Origin: Branchiostoma belcheri
Taxonomy: Eukaryota > Chordata > Leptocardii > Amphioxiformes > Branchiostomatidae
DNA length: 64,000 nt
Direction of reading: 5' to 3'
Assembly (NCBI RefSeq): GCF_001625305.1
Contig: NW_017804265.1
Span: 775,790 to 839,789, forward strand
The position numbers and the translations under genes were made by a program. Below the pieces are notes generated by a model that was given only the letters and a program-made list of their open reading frames with translations, ran no database searches and was not told where the DNA came from. Shown piece by piece: positions 37,701 through 48,397 of this stretch. Position 1 is the first letter of the stretch. The number at the start of each line of letters is the position of its first letter.

Positions 37701-40700
37701 AATGACCTGAACCAGACATCTGTCACTATGGTAACTAGTGTTGGGTTACATCATGTTGCAATCTTATAGCAGGAGTGATTTAGACTCCTGTCTGACCATA
37801 TATATGAGTGAGTAAGAATTAACAGAGCAGACCATATGCAAAGGTAAACATTATGCATTTTCTTTTAAATTAGAAATGTTATCTTAAAGTTTCTAGTAAT
37901 ATATTTCTATTTCAGTCCATAGATAGTAATTTTACTATTATGTTTAATAAGTTGTGTTTTGTATAGCCACTGGATCTGGACCCACAGCAAAGAAAGAGGA
38001 TGCCAAAGCCACATCTCAACCACCATCTCAGCATGGTGAAAGGCAACAGTCAGCAGGTAAGCAGAATCATGCTTCTAGATCACAAGGTTGAGGCTACAAA
38101 TATCAAACAGTTTGTAACAGTGAAAAGGAAGCACTTAATCACTGTTCTTTTGTGTGTCCATATTGAAACGTGGTTGGGTTAAACCATTCACGAAAAGGCA
38201 GGGAAGGAATCTTCTTGGGCCCTTGTCCTCTTGCCAGACGATCTACAGCTTCAGTCATTCTCTGTGGAATACTACATTGTAGAAAAACAAATACGATCAT
38301 ATTAAAACAATAATTATTTATTATACAAAATGTATAGTGCAAAGAACCTTAAACAAAGCAATTTGGAAATTCAAGTAGCACACTGTATTTCTCATTAACA
38401 CAATGAAAATACTAAGGGCAAAACTTTTTTCACAAGACTTTTTTTGTGTTTTGCGCTTTCTGCAGGATCTGGGGAACCATCTGCACAAGATGAGGATGAG
38501 TTAACACCTCTCCTACATGTAGATGAGTCCAAAGCAGGTAAGATTTTAAATGTTTACTTCTTTGATTGAGACATACTGGTGCCTAACTACATACATTGTA
38601 CATGTATATTGTAGAGTTCCAGAAGAATAATAATTATTGTTTGCTATTGTTTAAAGAAACAATACCAAAAATGTCAGTAATTCTAATATAATTCTATAAT
38701 TCTACAAACAGTGCCTGACATGTCAGAGGAGAAAGAGATCAGCATGAATGTTGACAGCCCAGGACAGAAGGACAACGAGTCTACACCTCTTCTATCTCAT
38801 GATCAGCCTCCTCAACCAGGTAATATCCGAAAACCAATGGTTAGGCCACCAATACTTAATAATTTCATCTACTTCAGTACTGATTCAAGAGTCATAAATC
38901 CGCTGAGTGAATGTGAAAAATACATCATGTTTTGTGATGGATTCTGACATACATGTAATATAGTAAAACTATGTGTTTTTTTCTATTATTTGATACTCTT
39001 TTGGGTTTTGCTGTCTTTATGCAGTTCTCTTAATAAACTCAAATTATGTGTACTTTGTCTAGGTACCAGTAACTCTGCCCCCCAAGGACCTGACAGTGAG
39101 GTCAACATTCGAGGTGGTGTCAAATACCTGCAGAAAGGACATTACAATGAGATGAATGTTGGAGGGGCCAGGCCCAAGACATCACGGCCCAAAAAAGGGG
39201 CCAGAAGCAAGGGGCAAGGAAAGGATGGTAAATACCATGTCCTATAGTGGTTGTGTCATTTAGTAGATTTCTGAGTGAAAGTCATTTCTTCTTTGTATGG
39301 TGTATGTTGTGTCCATCTCTGTTCTATAGCCCTTACAGTTGTTCAAGCACTACAGCAGGGGGCGAGTCCACTGGTAGTGTCGTGTGTTCAACTACCATAT
39401 ACATGTACACTTTATTTTCAAACTTGCTAAGAAGAGAAAGTAGTATGTGCCATTATCAATGAAAGTGTTTGGTGCAAAGTCAGGGAATCAAACCTGCAAC
39501 CAACAAATTGCAAAGCAAGTACTCTCTACTCTAAGGAGTTAACATGGATGTTGATCAGATGTTTGTTAAATGAAACAATAGAAAATTGATTGTTTCTCTT
39601 AGTGACTGTGCTCTTTACAGGTCGCAGACCACCTCAAAACAAGGGGAGCTACAAAGTAAACATAGAAGGAGGGGTGGGTTACATGCAGGATGGAGACCAC
39701 AATGTCATGAACATTGGACCACAGCCTAGGTCAGACAATAGCATGGATGCTGGAAGTACATCAATCCCAGCTTCAAGTCAGTCTCTAAAAGTATCCATCT
39801 ATTTTAGCCCATATTAATTGGACTGTTGTTGTAATGGTGGTAAAGTAAACCATTGCAGAAGCCCTTCGAACTTCGCACATTGCAAGATCAAATCTTTTTG
39901 GTATTATTTTTAACATCCGTTGTTTTGCTTTTAACATTAAAAAACAAATTGTTCTTACTTAGGAATGTGAATAAGTCAAATTTTAGGCCAGCCCAGCTTT
40001 TTTAAAAAGCTTTTCTTGTTTTAGCACTGGTGTCATCATTATTGTTGTTCTGTCTTTGATGTAGGGCTGTAGAATGTAGATAGAATTATCTAGGTACAGG
40101 TTTGGACCTGAATATCTGGTGTACCTTTACCAGAACAAAATGAAACACTGCTAGTAGACACCATGAAAAATAAAATTCAAATAACACAAACAGAAATTTA
40201 CAAAATTCTAATTAGTGTCCTAAAAAGTTTCATAAAATAGACACCTTAAATGAAAGTAACATTTTTCAAAATCATTTTTGTAGCAGATACCTTGTCCCGA
40301 GTTGTTCAAGAAGAAGACTTTCAGGAAATTCAAGAACACATAGGGTGGAAGTGGAAGAATGTCGCAAAGAGGCTTGGTTTGTCAGATGGGCAAATAGATG
40401 GGATTGAACACGATCACAAAGAGGAACCTTTGAGTGAAAAGGTAAACACAGAGCAAATCCTAGCTTGAAATTTAAACAGCACAAGCGAACTAATACACCA
40501 AAATGCCCCTACTGTAGTCTTGGTGACTTTCCCCTCTGCGATAGGCCTTGGAAAGGCATATAACATATTAAGCACATTTGAGTCAGCATTTCATACTATT
40601 GGCATTTAAAACTGCTGAAACAATCCCTAAGATGATTCCTTTATTTTCTGGGTGGTACCCTAAAAATCAGGCCTGGGCCCTTCCATTTTCCATCAGAATT

Positions 40701-41147
40701 TTGGTAATTTTTGCTCCATGAGGGTCAATATACATTGGGGCACACTGTGGTTTCAACTCACTGTATATAAATGACTAGAATATTGGTTTTGGTAATATTA
40801 TTGACTTTGTTAATTGGGTTTCCAAGCCCTAAGAACTGCCTTTAAGTTTGCAGACAGATGATAGTCAGGATCTTTGTTGTTTAACAGATGCAATGACTTT
40901 AAACGCAGGACTGTATTATTCCTTCATCATAGATGAAATCAGGAAACAAATTGTAAGATAATGCATATATGTCCCACCACACTTTCTAAGAACTGAACAT
41001 TGTTACCTTTCTTCCTAACAGGTTTACCAGATGCTTCGGAAGTGGAAACAACTGAAGGGTGATAGTGCAACAGTGGCTGTCCTCATCCAAGCTTTAGAAC
41101 AAGAAGGTCTTCACGATGTTGCAGACAAGATACTGAAAAAAAACTAA
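25745..41147 (+). CDS. Ig-FN3-TM receptor with TIR-like, death, OTU, RHIM-like and death modules
   Basis: Twenty-eight exons join without a frame break to 1317 residues: 25745-25820, 26890-27012, 27502-27693, 28221-28349, 28724-28915, 29263-29397, 29943-30143, 30592-30693, 31162-31242, 31635-32066, 32436-32593, 32790-32853, 33067-33144, 33500-33565, 33813-34007, 34154-34203, 34786-34967, 35270-35441, 35920-36076, 36920-37147, 37446-37511, 37967-38056, 38466-38537, 38712-38819, 39063-39227, 39621-39776, 40284-40441, 41022-41147. The start has context AAAATGG and a signal peptide (MAASPCLLLFAAIF). Domain modules are listed separately. Most introns are phase 1. It would act at the plasma or endosomal membrane as an innate-type receptor carrying its own signalling and ubiquitin-editing parts; function is inferred. 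I know of no described protein with this order. It could in principle be two genes, but no internal stop, start exon or promoter argues for a split. Confidence 0.8.
26333..26710. mobile_element. TIR element in receptor intron 1
   Basis: The left end taggccacaccaatttaatt continues ttgttggttctcgga. The right end is its complement (tccgagaaccaacaaatt... ggtgtggcccta). It is about 380 bp and non-coding. Confidence 0.75.
26890..28915 (+). other. coding module: cysteine-free Ig-like domain and FN3 domain
   Basis: Exons 2-3 (residues 26-130) encode an Ig-like domain (GETAKFPLRSFTNFD, WQGRLSLLEG, VYYQYQQTHGPEGQG) without the canonical cysteine pair. It aligns with the first domain of the divergent receptor at 18009-24974. 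Exons 4-5 (131-237) encode a fibronectin type III domain (PPPAVSSFSITNAG, YRLEYREAG, VEGLSPGAKYQFRVMASN). Every exon border in this module is phase 1. Confidence 0.75.
27327..27452. mobile_element. hairpin MITE (taatctccaa family)
   Basis: The arms taatctccaaggagattttt and aatctgctttggagatta, with longer inner arms around tcaaattggccagaca, form a near-complete hairpin. It shares termini with the MITE at 50054-50145 and ends about 50 bases before exon 3 of the receptor. Confidence 0.75.
29263..31242 (+). other. coding module: transmembrane segment and juxtamembrane tail with heptad repeats
   Basis: Exon 6 gives the TM (about 243-266, YIALIIIIAICILLAVVLLL) followed by the stop-transfer sequence YRKRN. 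Exon 7 is a 21-base tandem repeat encoding seven PPPERVD units. Exon 8 is acidic. Exon 9 holds EKQPLL, the first of three acidic-dileucine sorting motifs in this protein. Confidence 0.75.
30796..31090 (+). mobile_element. tRNA-Thr-like SINE with 16-bp target duplication
   Basis: The head ggtgcaatagctcaattgg... through gagttcaaaccccgg resembles a tRNA with anticodon TGT in the loop (ctttgtaacc). The body ends ttccttttcc. The flanks tttcctagttgtaaat at 30763-30778 and 31085-31100 are identical, marking a recent retroposition. It lies between exons 8 and 9 of the receptor. Confidence 0.8.
31635..32853 (+). other. coding module: TIR-like domain followed by death domain
   Basis: Exon 10 (residues 411-554) has the alternation expected of a TIR/SEFIR-type fold: strand YRVALYYD, helix MDGIKSIRATLEEWG, strand FLVYDLHRDGED, helix SITDSYASSVKKC, strand HGIFFLPI. 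The match is by pattern, not by strong signature, and the NADase-type glutamate cannot be placed with confidence. Exons 11-12 (555-628) fit a death domain: SVEELAEKLNIPQEVL, then ELIRLWIGREGPEATRSALL, the usual helix 5-6 region. Confidence 0.6.
33813..34007 (+). repeat. coding 21-bp tandem repeat (ADGQPTN)
   Basis: The exon 15 unit gatggacagccgacaaatgca is repeated about nine times with drift at the 3' end, encoding ADGQPTN and then AHGQPPG units (residues 677-741). It forms a flexible linker between the first death domain and the OTU module. Length polymorphism between alleles is likely. Confidence 0.85.
34786..37147 (+). other. coding module: helical segment and OTU deubiquitinase domain
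   Basis: Exon 17 is helical (AKELLDVLRDVKDSWEDV). Exons 18-20 (residues 819-1004) form an OTU cysteine protease: TTGDGDCLFHAVGKLL contains the catalytic Asp and Cys of the OTU signature, and RNHFVGLV in exon 20 supplies the catalytic His near the domain end, preceded by the expected ILLYCPN strand. The triad therefore looks intact. The family removes ubiquitin; chain specificity cannot be read here. Confidence 0.8.
36246..36763. mobile_element. TIR element with aataaacgtaccccc repeats
   Basis: The ends tactctcatctgcc and ggcagatgagagta are inverted. Inside each end, blocks aataaacataccccc and aataaacgtaacccc recur. It is 518 bp and sits in the intron between two OTU exons. Confidence 0.65.
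37446..38819 (+). other. coding module: acidic linker with dileucine motifs
   Basis: Exons 21-24 (residues 1005-1116) are low-complexity, acidic and Ser/Thr-rich. Exon 23 carries DELTPLL and exon 24 NESTPLL, both matching [DE]xxxL[LI], the AP-complex endolysosomal sorting signal. Confidence 0.7.
39063..39776 (+). other. coding module: two RHIM-like amyloid motifs
   Basis: Exons 25 and 26 are internal duplicates, each with one motif: YLQKGHYNEMNVG and YMQDGDHNVMNIG, preceded by VNIRGGV and VNIEGGV. The spacing Q-x-G-x-x-N-x-M-x-[VI]-G matches the RHIM core of RIPK1-type proteins (IQIG...N.M.I). The third tetrad position is K or D instead of hydrophobic, so a related functional amyloid motif is the alternative. 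Confidence 0.6.
39310..39545 (-). mobile_element. diverged SINE copy, same family as 30796-31090
   Basis: Read on the minus strand, the tRNA-like head is near 39545 (tttgcaatttgttggttgca) and the body contains the complement of actacagcagggggcgag, matching the intact SINE's gcactacagcagggggctgg complement. It is weakly conserved and lies between the two RHIM-like exons. Confidence 0.4.
40284..41147 (+). other. coding module: C-terminal death domain
   Basis: Exons 27-28 (residues 1224-1317) encode a complete death domain: FQEIQEHIGWKWKNVAKRLG, LSDGQIDGIEHD, VYQMLRKWKQLKGDSAT and IQALEQEGLHDVADKI. The phase 0 intron between helices 4 and 5 is at a place similar to that of the other death domains in this window. 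The exon 27 acceptor could be at 40284 or 40287. Confidence 0.85.
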
Positions 41148-43157
41148 AATTTCTTTGTACATGGACATCAAGTGCCATAGCAATGATAGCTTGATGGCCA
41201 TAACTTCTGGTACATTCCTTTCTCTGATAAGGTAGAAAATCCCCCAAGCATGCTAATGGCGTTGTTGCCAAAGTGCACTAAGTTTCATTAGTACGATGTA
41301 TGTCAGTACCAAGTTATTAGTACAAGGTATGTCTTTTTCATGCCCCCCTTGTTGCACTGTACAGTCAAACCTGCCAAAGTGGCCACCTCACAATGACAAT
41401 CGTCTTTTCTCGATATTTAGTTTCATTCCATAGGCAAGCATTAAGTAACCTTCCCTAAAAGGCCACCTGTCCTATCCAAGAAGACCTGGATGTTTCTTGA
41501 TCCCCTGGGTGGCCGTATTTTGAAGGTTTGACTGTATACAAATGTATATCAATTTCTCTGTTGCCAAGTAACATGCACTTAGTATAAAGCCTTACAGCTG
41601 CATGGTTCATAAGTTTTTAAGATTGAGGCAGACAAAAAAAGAGGTTTTATTGCAATATAAGGATACATATGTTTAAACAACATATCAAAAAGAGATTTTA
41701 TTGCAATATAATGATACATGTATTTGAACAACAGATCAAAAAGGCAGCTAAAGATCTTGCTACCTATGGAATAGGCAAGTTTTTCTCAGTTTTTCTCGAG
41801 TGTAGTGAACAGATAAAACCCTGTTTGACAGGCCATAGTAGCTGTGGAACGAATTTCTGGTAGCCCCAATGTCAGAGACAAGGGGGAGGGGCTAGAATGA
41901 AATTAAATGATATCAGCTTTAAGCTGCTGGAAAAACTATCATGATGGTAAAGTTTTGAAAACAATGCTGTATTTTCGAAAGTAAGTATTTTAGAAGTGTA
42001 CAAAATCATTGTGATTAATCTGAAAAATAGAATATTTTATAGCAAGACTTTTTGATATGAAGAGCTAGAATTTCTTGCGTTTTTAAGAGTTTCACGTAAA
42101 TTTAGTGATGTAAAGGGTGTTAAATTAGCCTTACTATGTATATAGTAATTATAAATATTACAGTGTTTATATATTATGGGAAATAAGAGAGTTGATTTCC
42201 AATTGTGGTTGTAAAATATTTCTGTTTATTAAGTTCATTGCCATTCAATTGCTGTGCCAATTTCATAATCATTTATAACTTGCTGTCTTGTATTTCTCAT
42301 TGACAAAGGTAAAATTATGTTGTATGGTCCTTAAGATGGAACAACAAGCTTTTTTTTCATTGTATATACATGTCTAGGGAGAGTCATGCTCACTTTGAGC
42401 ACATCAAAGAACACAACAAGTGCCTCTCAATTAAACTGTGATGCCAATGTACTTCCTTTCTTTGCCTTTTTCCTCAGTTTGGGTAGTTTTACAGGGAAGA
42501 TTAGAGTTGTACATGAATTTTATAATATTCATCTGAATGTCTCCACTAAAGATGCATGCATATCAAACAAAATAACAATCGGAATAAAACACACAAAATT
42601 ACTATTACATTATACTTACAAGTAAATACAAGTTGAAACCAAGTGTCGAAGATAAACCATATTATACAATAGTTTGGCGCCTCCACGACCACCCCCGGTC
42701 AGGGGACCAGTAAATATAAGCGGTAAGTAAGTTAGGATTAACCATCTCAACTAATTACATGTAGCTGCATTACTTTTACAACAGCATAGGCTAGGGTCTG
42801 GATACTTGCCATTCGAACTATAGATTAATCATAAAAGTTCGAATAAGATATCTTTACAGTTGAAAAGAGCCCTGGTTCTGTTGGAAATTTTACATGACCA
42901 GTATTGACAGAACTGTCTTTAGTTTGTTTGCAACAGATTTATATATAGTACTTGTCAAGTGCATTGCAAGATGTTGAAATGAATGATGAGATTCTTTCTC
43001 ATGAATATTGATAGTTACGCTAAGTATTTACACGCCAATAGTACATTTTGTACAATATATACAAGCAATGTAGAAACAATAAAGTTGGCAATATCAAATT
43101 ATCATAATCATGCAATAATAACATTTTGCCATATATACAAACATGTGAAACTGAACT
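41148..43157. other. convergent 3' region between receptor and channel genes
   Basis: Both flanking genes end here. AATAAA at 42583-42588 on the plus strand and its complement at 42225-42230 could serve the plus and minus genes, which would make the 3' UTRs overlap. A direct repeat of about 50 bp occurs at 41640-41740 (aaaaagaggttttattgcaatataa-like, two copies). No gene is seen. Confidence 0.45.
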
Positions 43158-46100
43158 TCAGGCATAATATGTGAAGAAGCCAATCAGAAAGGCCACAAAG
43201 GCCACAGGAAAAAGGATCTTAGCGCAGAAGTCGAGCTTCACTGCTCTTTTCTCAGCAGAGTGCACTGTGTCCTCTTCATCACCAACCCAAGCGGTGGACC
43301 GTCTGGGCTTCGGTTCTACCGAAGTCTGCCACAGACCTGGGCATCCTGGCAGCTACAGGTGTGTGTGGCAAGAAAAACAGAAAGAAATAATTAAGGCAAA
43401 AACTGTATTTCTGTGTTATATATATATATGTGTGTTCAAGAAAGATGTCAAAAGTAAGTGGCTGAGAATTTCCGAGGAAGGCCTAAGAGTCAGTTCTAAT
43501 TTTCTTCGGTGATTCTTATACTGGTAGGAAACCTTATATATAACACCTTTAAGAACTATGAGACCTGTCTCGATACGTGTATTGTAATACGAGTTGTATT
43601 TATCTGTACCTGTTTCGCTAATACTATAATAGGGAAACAACTAAAGAATTTACAATCTTTGTAACGGAGGCAACATGATACGTGGATGTGCAAACCACCT
43701 GTATCTTTTAGCATAGCTTCTGAGTAACCTGAAAAATAACTATTTCAAACTATGTATTAGAAAACCATCACCTGTCCTCCTGAGAGGATGAAGTTAGCCA
43801 GGACAGTCTCCAGCAGGGCGAGCATCACCATGGCCAGACACCCGCTCATCCACACGTCATAGGCTCGCACCAGGTTGGTCTGGATGTTAACAACAAACGT
43901 ATCATTTAGTAGTCTCTAACAGGCTATTCTGGTGGCTGTTAAACTGTTGTAACAACAATGAAAATTATAATTAGCCAAATATTAGCCTGACTAAATCGCG
44001 CTCCTGGCGGCCGCCGCCCTAGGTTGCCGCCCCTCTTGGGGTGGGGGTCATTAACCTCCAGCCGAGAGCTTGTGTATACACAGGCTAGCCAAATATAGGC
44101 TGTATAATTTGCCTGGGCTCAGCCGGCCATAGGGCTATACAAAATCTGCAACAAATTGACAAATTCTTCAGAATAGTTGGTAAATTTTAACTGTTTTTAG
44201 CATCCCAAAGAGTGTGATATACAATTGCAAAGAGAATTATAGTACAGAACTGAAAATAAACTTAAAAGAGGTAATTCATAGAAGTCAGTAAATGTTCAAA
44301 ACACTTATCAATCATTTCTATGATTTCTATAAAGTTACACTTGGTGGTAGTCTTCATGAGGCTCACCTGGGGGTTATCATTATTGCTGCTCTTGATGATC
44401 AGAGACAGGAGCGTGCTGATCCCCAGTGAGACCCTCCCGTTGATCTCCTGCGGATGCAGCCAGAAGCCGAGCCATGACGTCATCACCGCTGCGGTAGTGG
44501 GCAGGAACGTCACGAACACGTGACTCTGCAGACGGCGGGAAAACTGCAGACGGACCTCCAGGGTGGCGACCTCACTCAGACCTGAGGTATGAGAACGCCA
44601 TTCGTTACTAGTACTTTCCTTTGAACGTTTTATTAAAGGCATCCAGTGCATTTGTTACCTTCGCCAAGAAGGTTATGTTTTCAGTAGCGTTTGTCTGTGG
44701 GTGTGTTTGTGTGTGTGTGTGTGTGTGGTTTAGCAAGATAACTCGAGAAGCAGTGGATGGATTGGAATGAAACTTGGTAGGTGGGTAGGTCTTCATGAGA
44801 CCTAGAAATGATTAGATTTTGGGCCCCCTGGCGGCTTTTCTAGGTACTGCAGCAGAACTTCTGGTTTTGATATCTCGTGATCTGGACATGCTAGGGTCAC
44901 GAATTTTGGATGGCAGATAGCTCTTGGGATAGGGAAGAAGTGACATGAGTTTGGGTCCCCTAGCGGCTTGTTCTGGAACTGCAGGAGCATTTGTTGAAAA
45001 TTTTTCGAAGGAGGATAATTCAAGAACCGGTTGACGGATTGTCGTGATTTTTGGTATGTAGGTAGTTGAAGTGATGCTTGACATGATCAGATGACAATTA
45101 TGCAAATCAGGAGCTAATTTGCATAATTAATGAGGAAATTATATAAATCTGCTTTGTTTGATAATAGAACTATGAAACACTTGTGACATTTGTGAGAACG
45201 AGAAAAAACATCTGAGGATATAGATTATGTAAATGAGGACCTAATTTGCATAATAAATGGCAAATTTTTATAATTTCATAGTTGTAACTGCTGGGAATTT
45301 CATACTTGCCACATTTGAAAGTTAAGTGAAGGTGAACATCAACAAACATAATTTATTCAATCATGGCCTCATTTGCATAATTTATGAGGAAGTGCTATAA
45401 TAGCATTTCTGTTAAGATAAGGCTGTCATTGGGTGTAGAATATGATCAACTGATATAATCCATGCAAATGGGGTTCTTATTTACAAAATCAATGATTAAA
45501 ATTGTATAATTTGTCAACCACAAGGGTTAACATCATTTGGCGAAGGTATGAGATCGTGGAACTCTTGTTTTTTCTAAGACTCGCTATTGGACGTTCTTGT
45601 TTCTGAATCATAATTCATGCAGACATGCCAGTTTGCATTTTGCATCAAGTGTATTTAAAAGTGTGTTCTGCAATTTAGAAAATGTTTTAGCATTTCATCA
45701 CCTAGACTAGGTGTTTGGTACATGCCCCCATGCAATGATGATGAGAACAAGTAAGGTGTTTAAAAAACACTGGCGAAGTTTGGTTGTAAATGTATGATGT
45801 TGACGTTATGCGTTTTTTTTTTAAATAAAATGTTTGATAAGATAGTAGTGAAGATCTAGTACTTAACCTGATGTGTTGGACTTTCTGCAGTCGTTGGATT
45901 CGTACTGGCAGCTGCCGAAGTAGGTTTTGCACACGGCACACTCGTTGCCATGGCTACACCTGCGCATGCGGGTACAGTGGTCGGCGCTGTAGGCGCACTT
46001 GCCTGTGAGCAGATGACAGGCTGCAAGAAAATATCAATCAGTGTATGCGTTTCAAAGATCTCTGCCTCTCTCTTTCCTTCCCTCTGTTTCCTTCTCTCTC

Positions 46101-48366
46101 TCTCTCTCTCTCTCTCTCCCTCTCTCCACGCGCGCACACACGAACATCACACACACACACACACATCACACACACACACACAGACATACACACACACACA
46201 CAGACACACACACACACAAACACACACATGACACACACACACACACGAGGCATCATTTTCCCCCTCAGAAACCCGACCAAAGTTGATCCTAAAATGAAGT
46301 CTGCGTGTCCTACCAGAAAGGGACAGAATGTTAGCTATTACTTAAAACCTTTACCAGCCTCAGTGTTGTCTATTTGTTGTACTGAAGACTGGAAGTCCAG
46401 CCCTGTTAGTTCGAACTGGGACACAACGGCCGTCATGTCTGTTGTCACAGGCCCGGGAGAGCTGGCATTCTTTGGACGGTGAAGAGGGAAATACAACCCA
46501 CTATCTGCAGAAGACACCAATAGATAAAACCACATGTTAGAAATGCATATGATACGTACCGTAGACAGCAGATGTTAAACCATACATAAAGTTCATGTTG
46601 TAAATGTAATAGTTGCAAAAACACTAATAAATAACATTGAAATCCAGTTTAATCTTCAATTCTTGGAGCACATCGTGGAGCAATTCTTGGACCACAACTC
46701 AGCCACTCAAAACAATACTTCCAAAAAAGGGATTTCTTACATCCATGTAGTTTGAAGCTGCATTCTTGTTGATCCAATGGGTACCTTGCCATTCTGGGCA
46801 CACAGGTCAGGTACAGAGTTCTCCTATGGAATAGAAATATACAATGTCAGTATCGTGCCAAGTACTAACACATCTATAACTACAGTATGGCACTAGTACC
46901 GTAAAAATTGTATAAGACGAATAAAAGATATTCGTATAAAACAATTGATAGATGTGTTTGTCAAGCTGTACATGATACACAAGTACTAATATGATTATTT
47001 TCAAAAGTAGGAAATGCTATATGATCAACAGAACTTTGGAAAATGTCAAGAAGCAAAAGCCATATACGTCAAAAAATAACTAAAATGTAAACTGGAAACC
47101 TATACTGACTCCGGCGCCTTTTACTACATTGTATCAAGAGTACATGTAAGATTGCCAGACCTTCTTGGCCATTATCATCATTGGTAAATTCTACTTTTCA
47201 TGCATGTAGTGCTATACAAGATTGGCACACAAGATGGCCTCGAAATTAAGATACAAGGAGGATACATACGTGAGTCTGTGGAACAGGATTCCGGATGGGT
47301 GGAGCCACATGCTGATGTCATGATCGCTCCCTCCTCTTCCGCCGCTCTTCCTCTTCTTGCTGACGTCAGCAGCTCTCCGTACGGCCGTCCCGAACGCCAG
47401 GGGAGGGGCCCACATGAACGATGCCGGTACCGGGGCCCAACCGGTGGAGAGGCCGCGGAGACGGGCGTCAACCCAGGCCATGTTGTACTCCACTGTCACC
47501 GACAGGTTCTGCAAACAACCAAGACAAGAGATTCAAACTTCCAAGACATTTTGTTTCATTTTCAATTTTTAAATTTAACATGCAGTCAGGAAAACAAATG
47601 ATATAGTCACTAAAATCCATTTCGTGCTTAAAGCCAAAATGTTCAATGACACATAGCCCTAGGCTAGTTGGTTTTCATAATACACTGACCGCGTTCTCTT
47701 CGGACAGAGGTCCAACATGAAGAATCTTCACCGTCGACGTCACTTCAAGTTTCTCTTCTATCAAACAATCAAAAAAATATATTTGAAACGTTGCTTGATT
47801 CAGTAAATCTGAATTTTCAGTAAATCAAGCGTTTACGGACATAAAAGTTTTTTTCTGACCCTTTCAAAGGTCTTCAAATAACCCCCATTGAGTGTGTAGA
47901 GCTTAAAGAAGAGAACGACAGACGTATACTTCAAAATTGCCAATAAAACGTTGAAAAAACGACGTGTGTGAGTGAGCGACGATTTACTGGAATGCAAATG
48001 AAGGACACCAATATGGCGGATAGTTACCTGTTTGCGGGCTGACATTGCTGTCGTACCCTTGGGGCATGTTCTTTCCAGTCTTCCACCCGTTCCACTCCTC
48101 CTGTGTCGCGTTGTCCTCGCTGGCCAGCTTAGACTTGAACGTCGAAGGGTCTTCAAAGATTTTCTTCAGAACCGTCTTCCTTTCTTTCTCCACTTTTGCC
48201 TGACTGGTGTCATTGGGTGCTCCTGATGTTGGACTGGTTACAGTTGGTCCCATTGCCACTGTCGTTGCTCCTGAAGCGCTTTGCCCTGGTGTTGTTGACA
48301 CCGACTCTGGTACGGGGGTGTTCGTGGTTGCCTCTTGGGACGTGCCGACCTGTGGTGTAGTTGTAG

Positions 48367-48397
<31 letters not shown>

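Larger units (their letters stand above)
43158..47757 (-). other. coding module: pentameric channel core (ligand-binding domain and TM1-4)
   Basis: Exons 15-22 (residues 1265-1667). The extracellular part has KLEVTSTVKILHVGPLSE, WVDARL (loop D region) and a canonical Cys-loop with 13 residues between cysteines (CVPRMARYPLDQQEC). TM1 is TFLPTTAAVMTSWLGFWL; TM2 follows INGRVSLGISTLLSLII; TM3 is WMSGCLAMVMLALLETVLAN. A short loop and TM4 (AKILFPVAFVAFLIGFF) end the protein. TM2 has R at 0' and no glutamate at -1', closer to anion than cation channels. Exon 19 (45868-46020) inserts a Cys-rich segment just before TM1. Confidence 0.85.

Noticed and set aside
25745..41147. Splitting the receptor into a membrane receptor and a cytoplasmic OTU/RHIM protein
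   Set aside because: No internal first exon, stop or polyadenylation signal was found between exons 10 and 18, and 27 consecutive junctions keep frame. It remains a formal alternative until cDNA is seen.
46038..46482. Several open frames rich in HTHT or SLSLS
   Set aside because: They are translations of TC and CA microsatellites in an intron.
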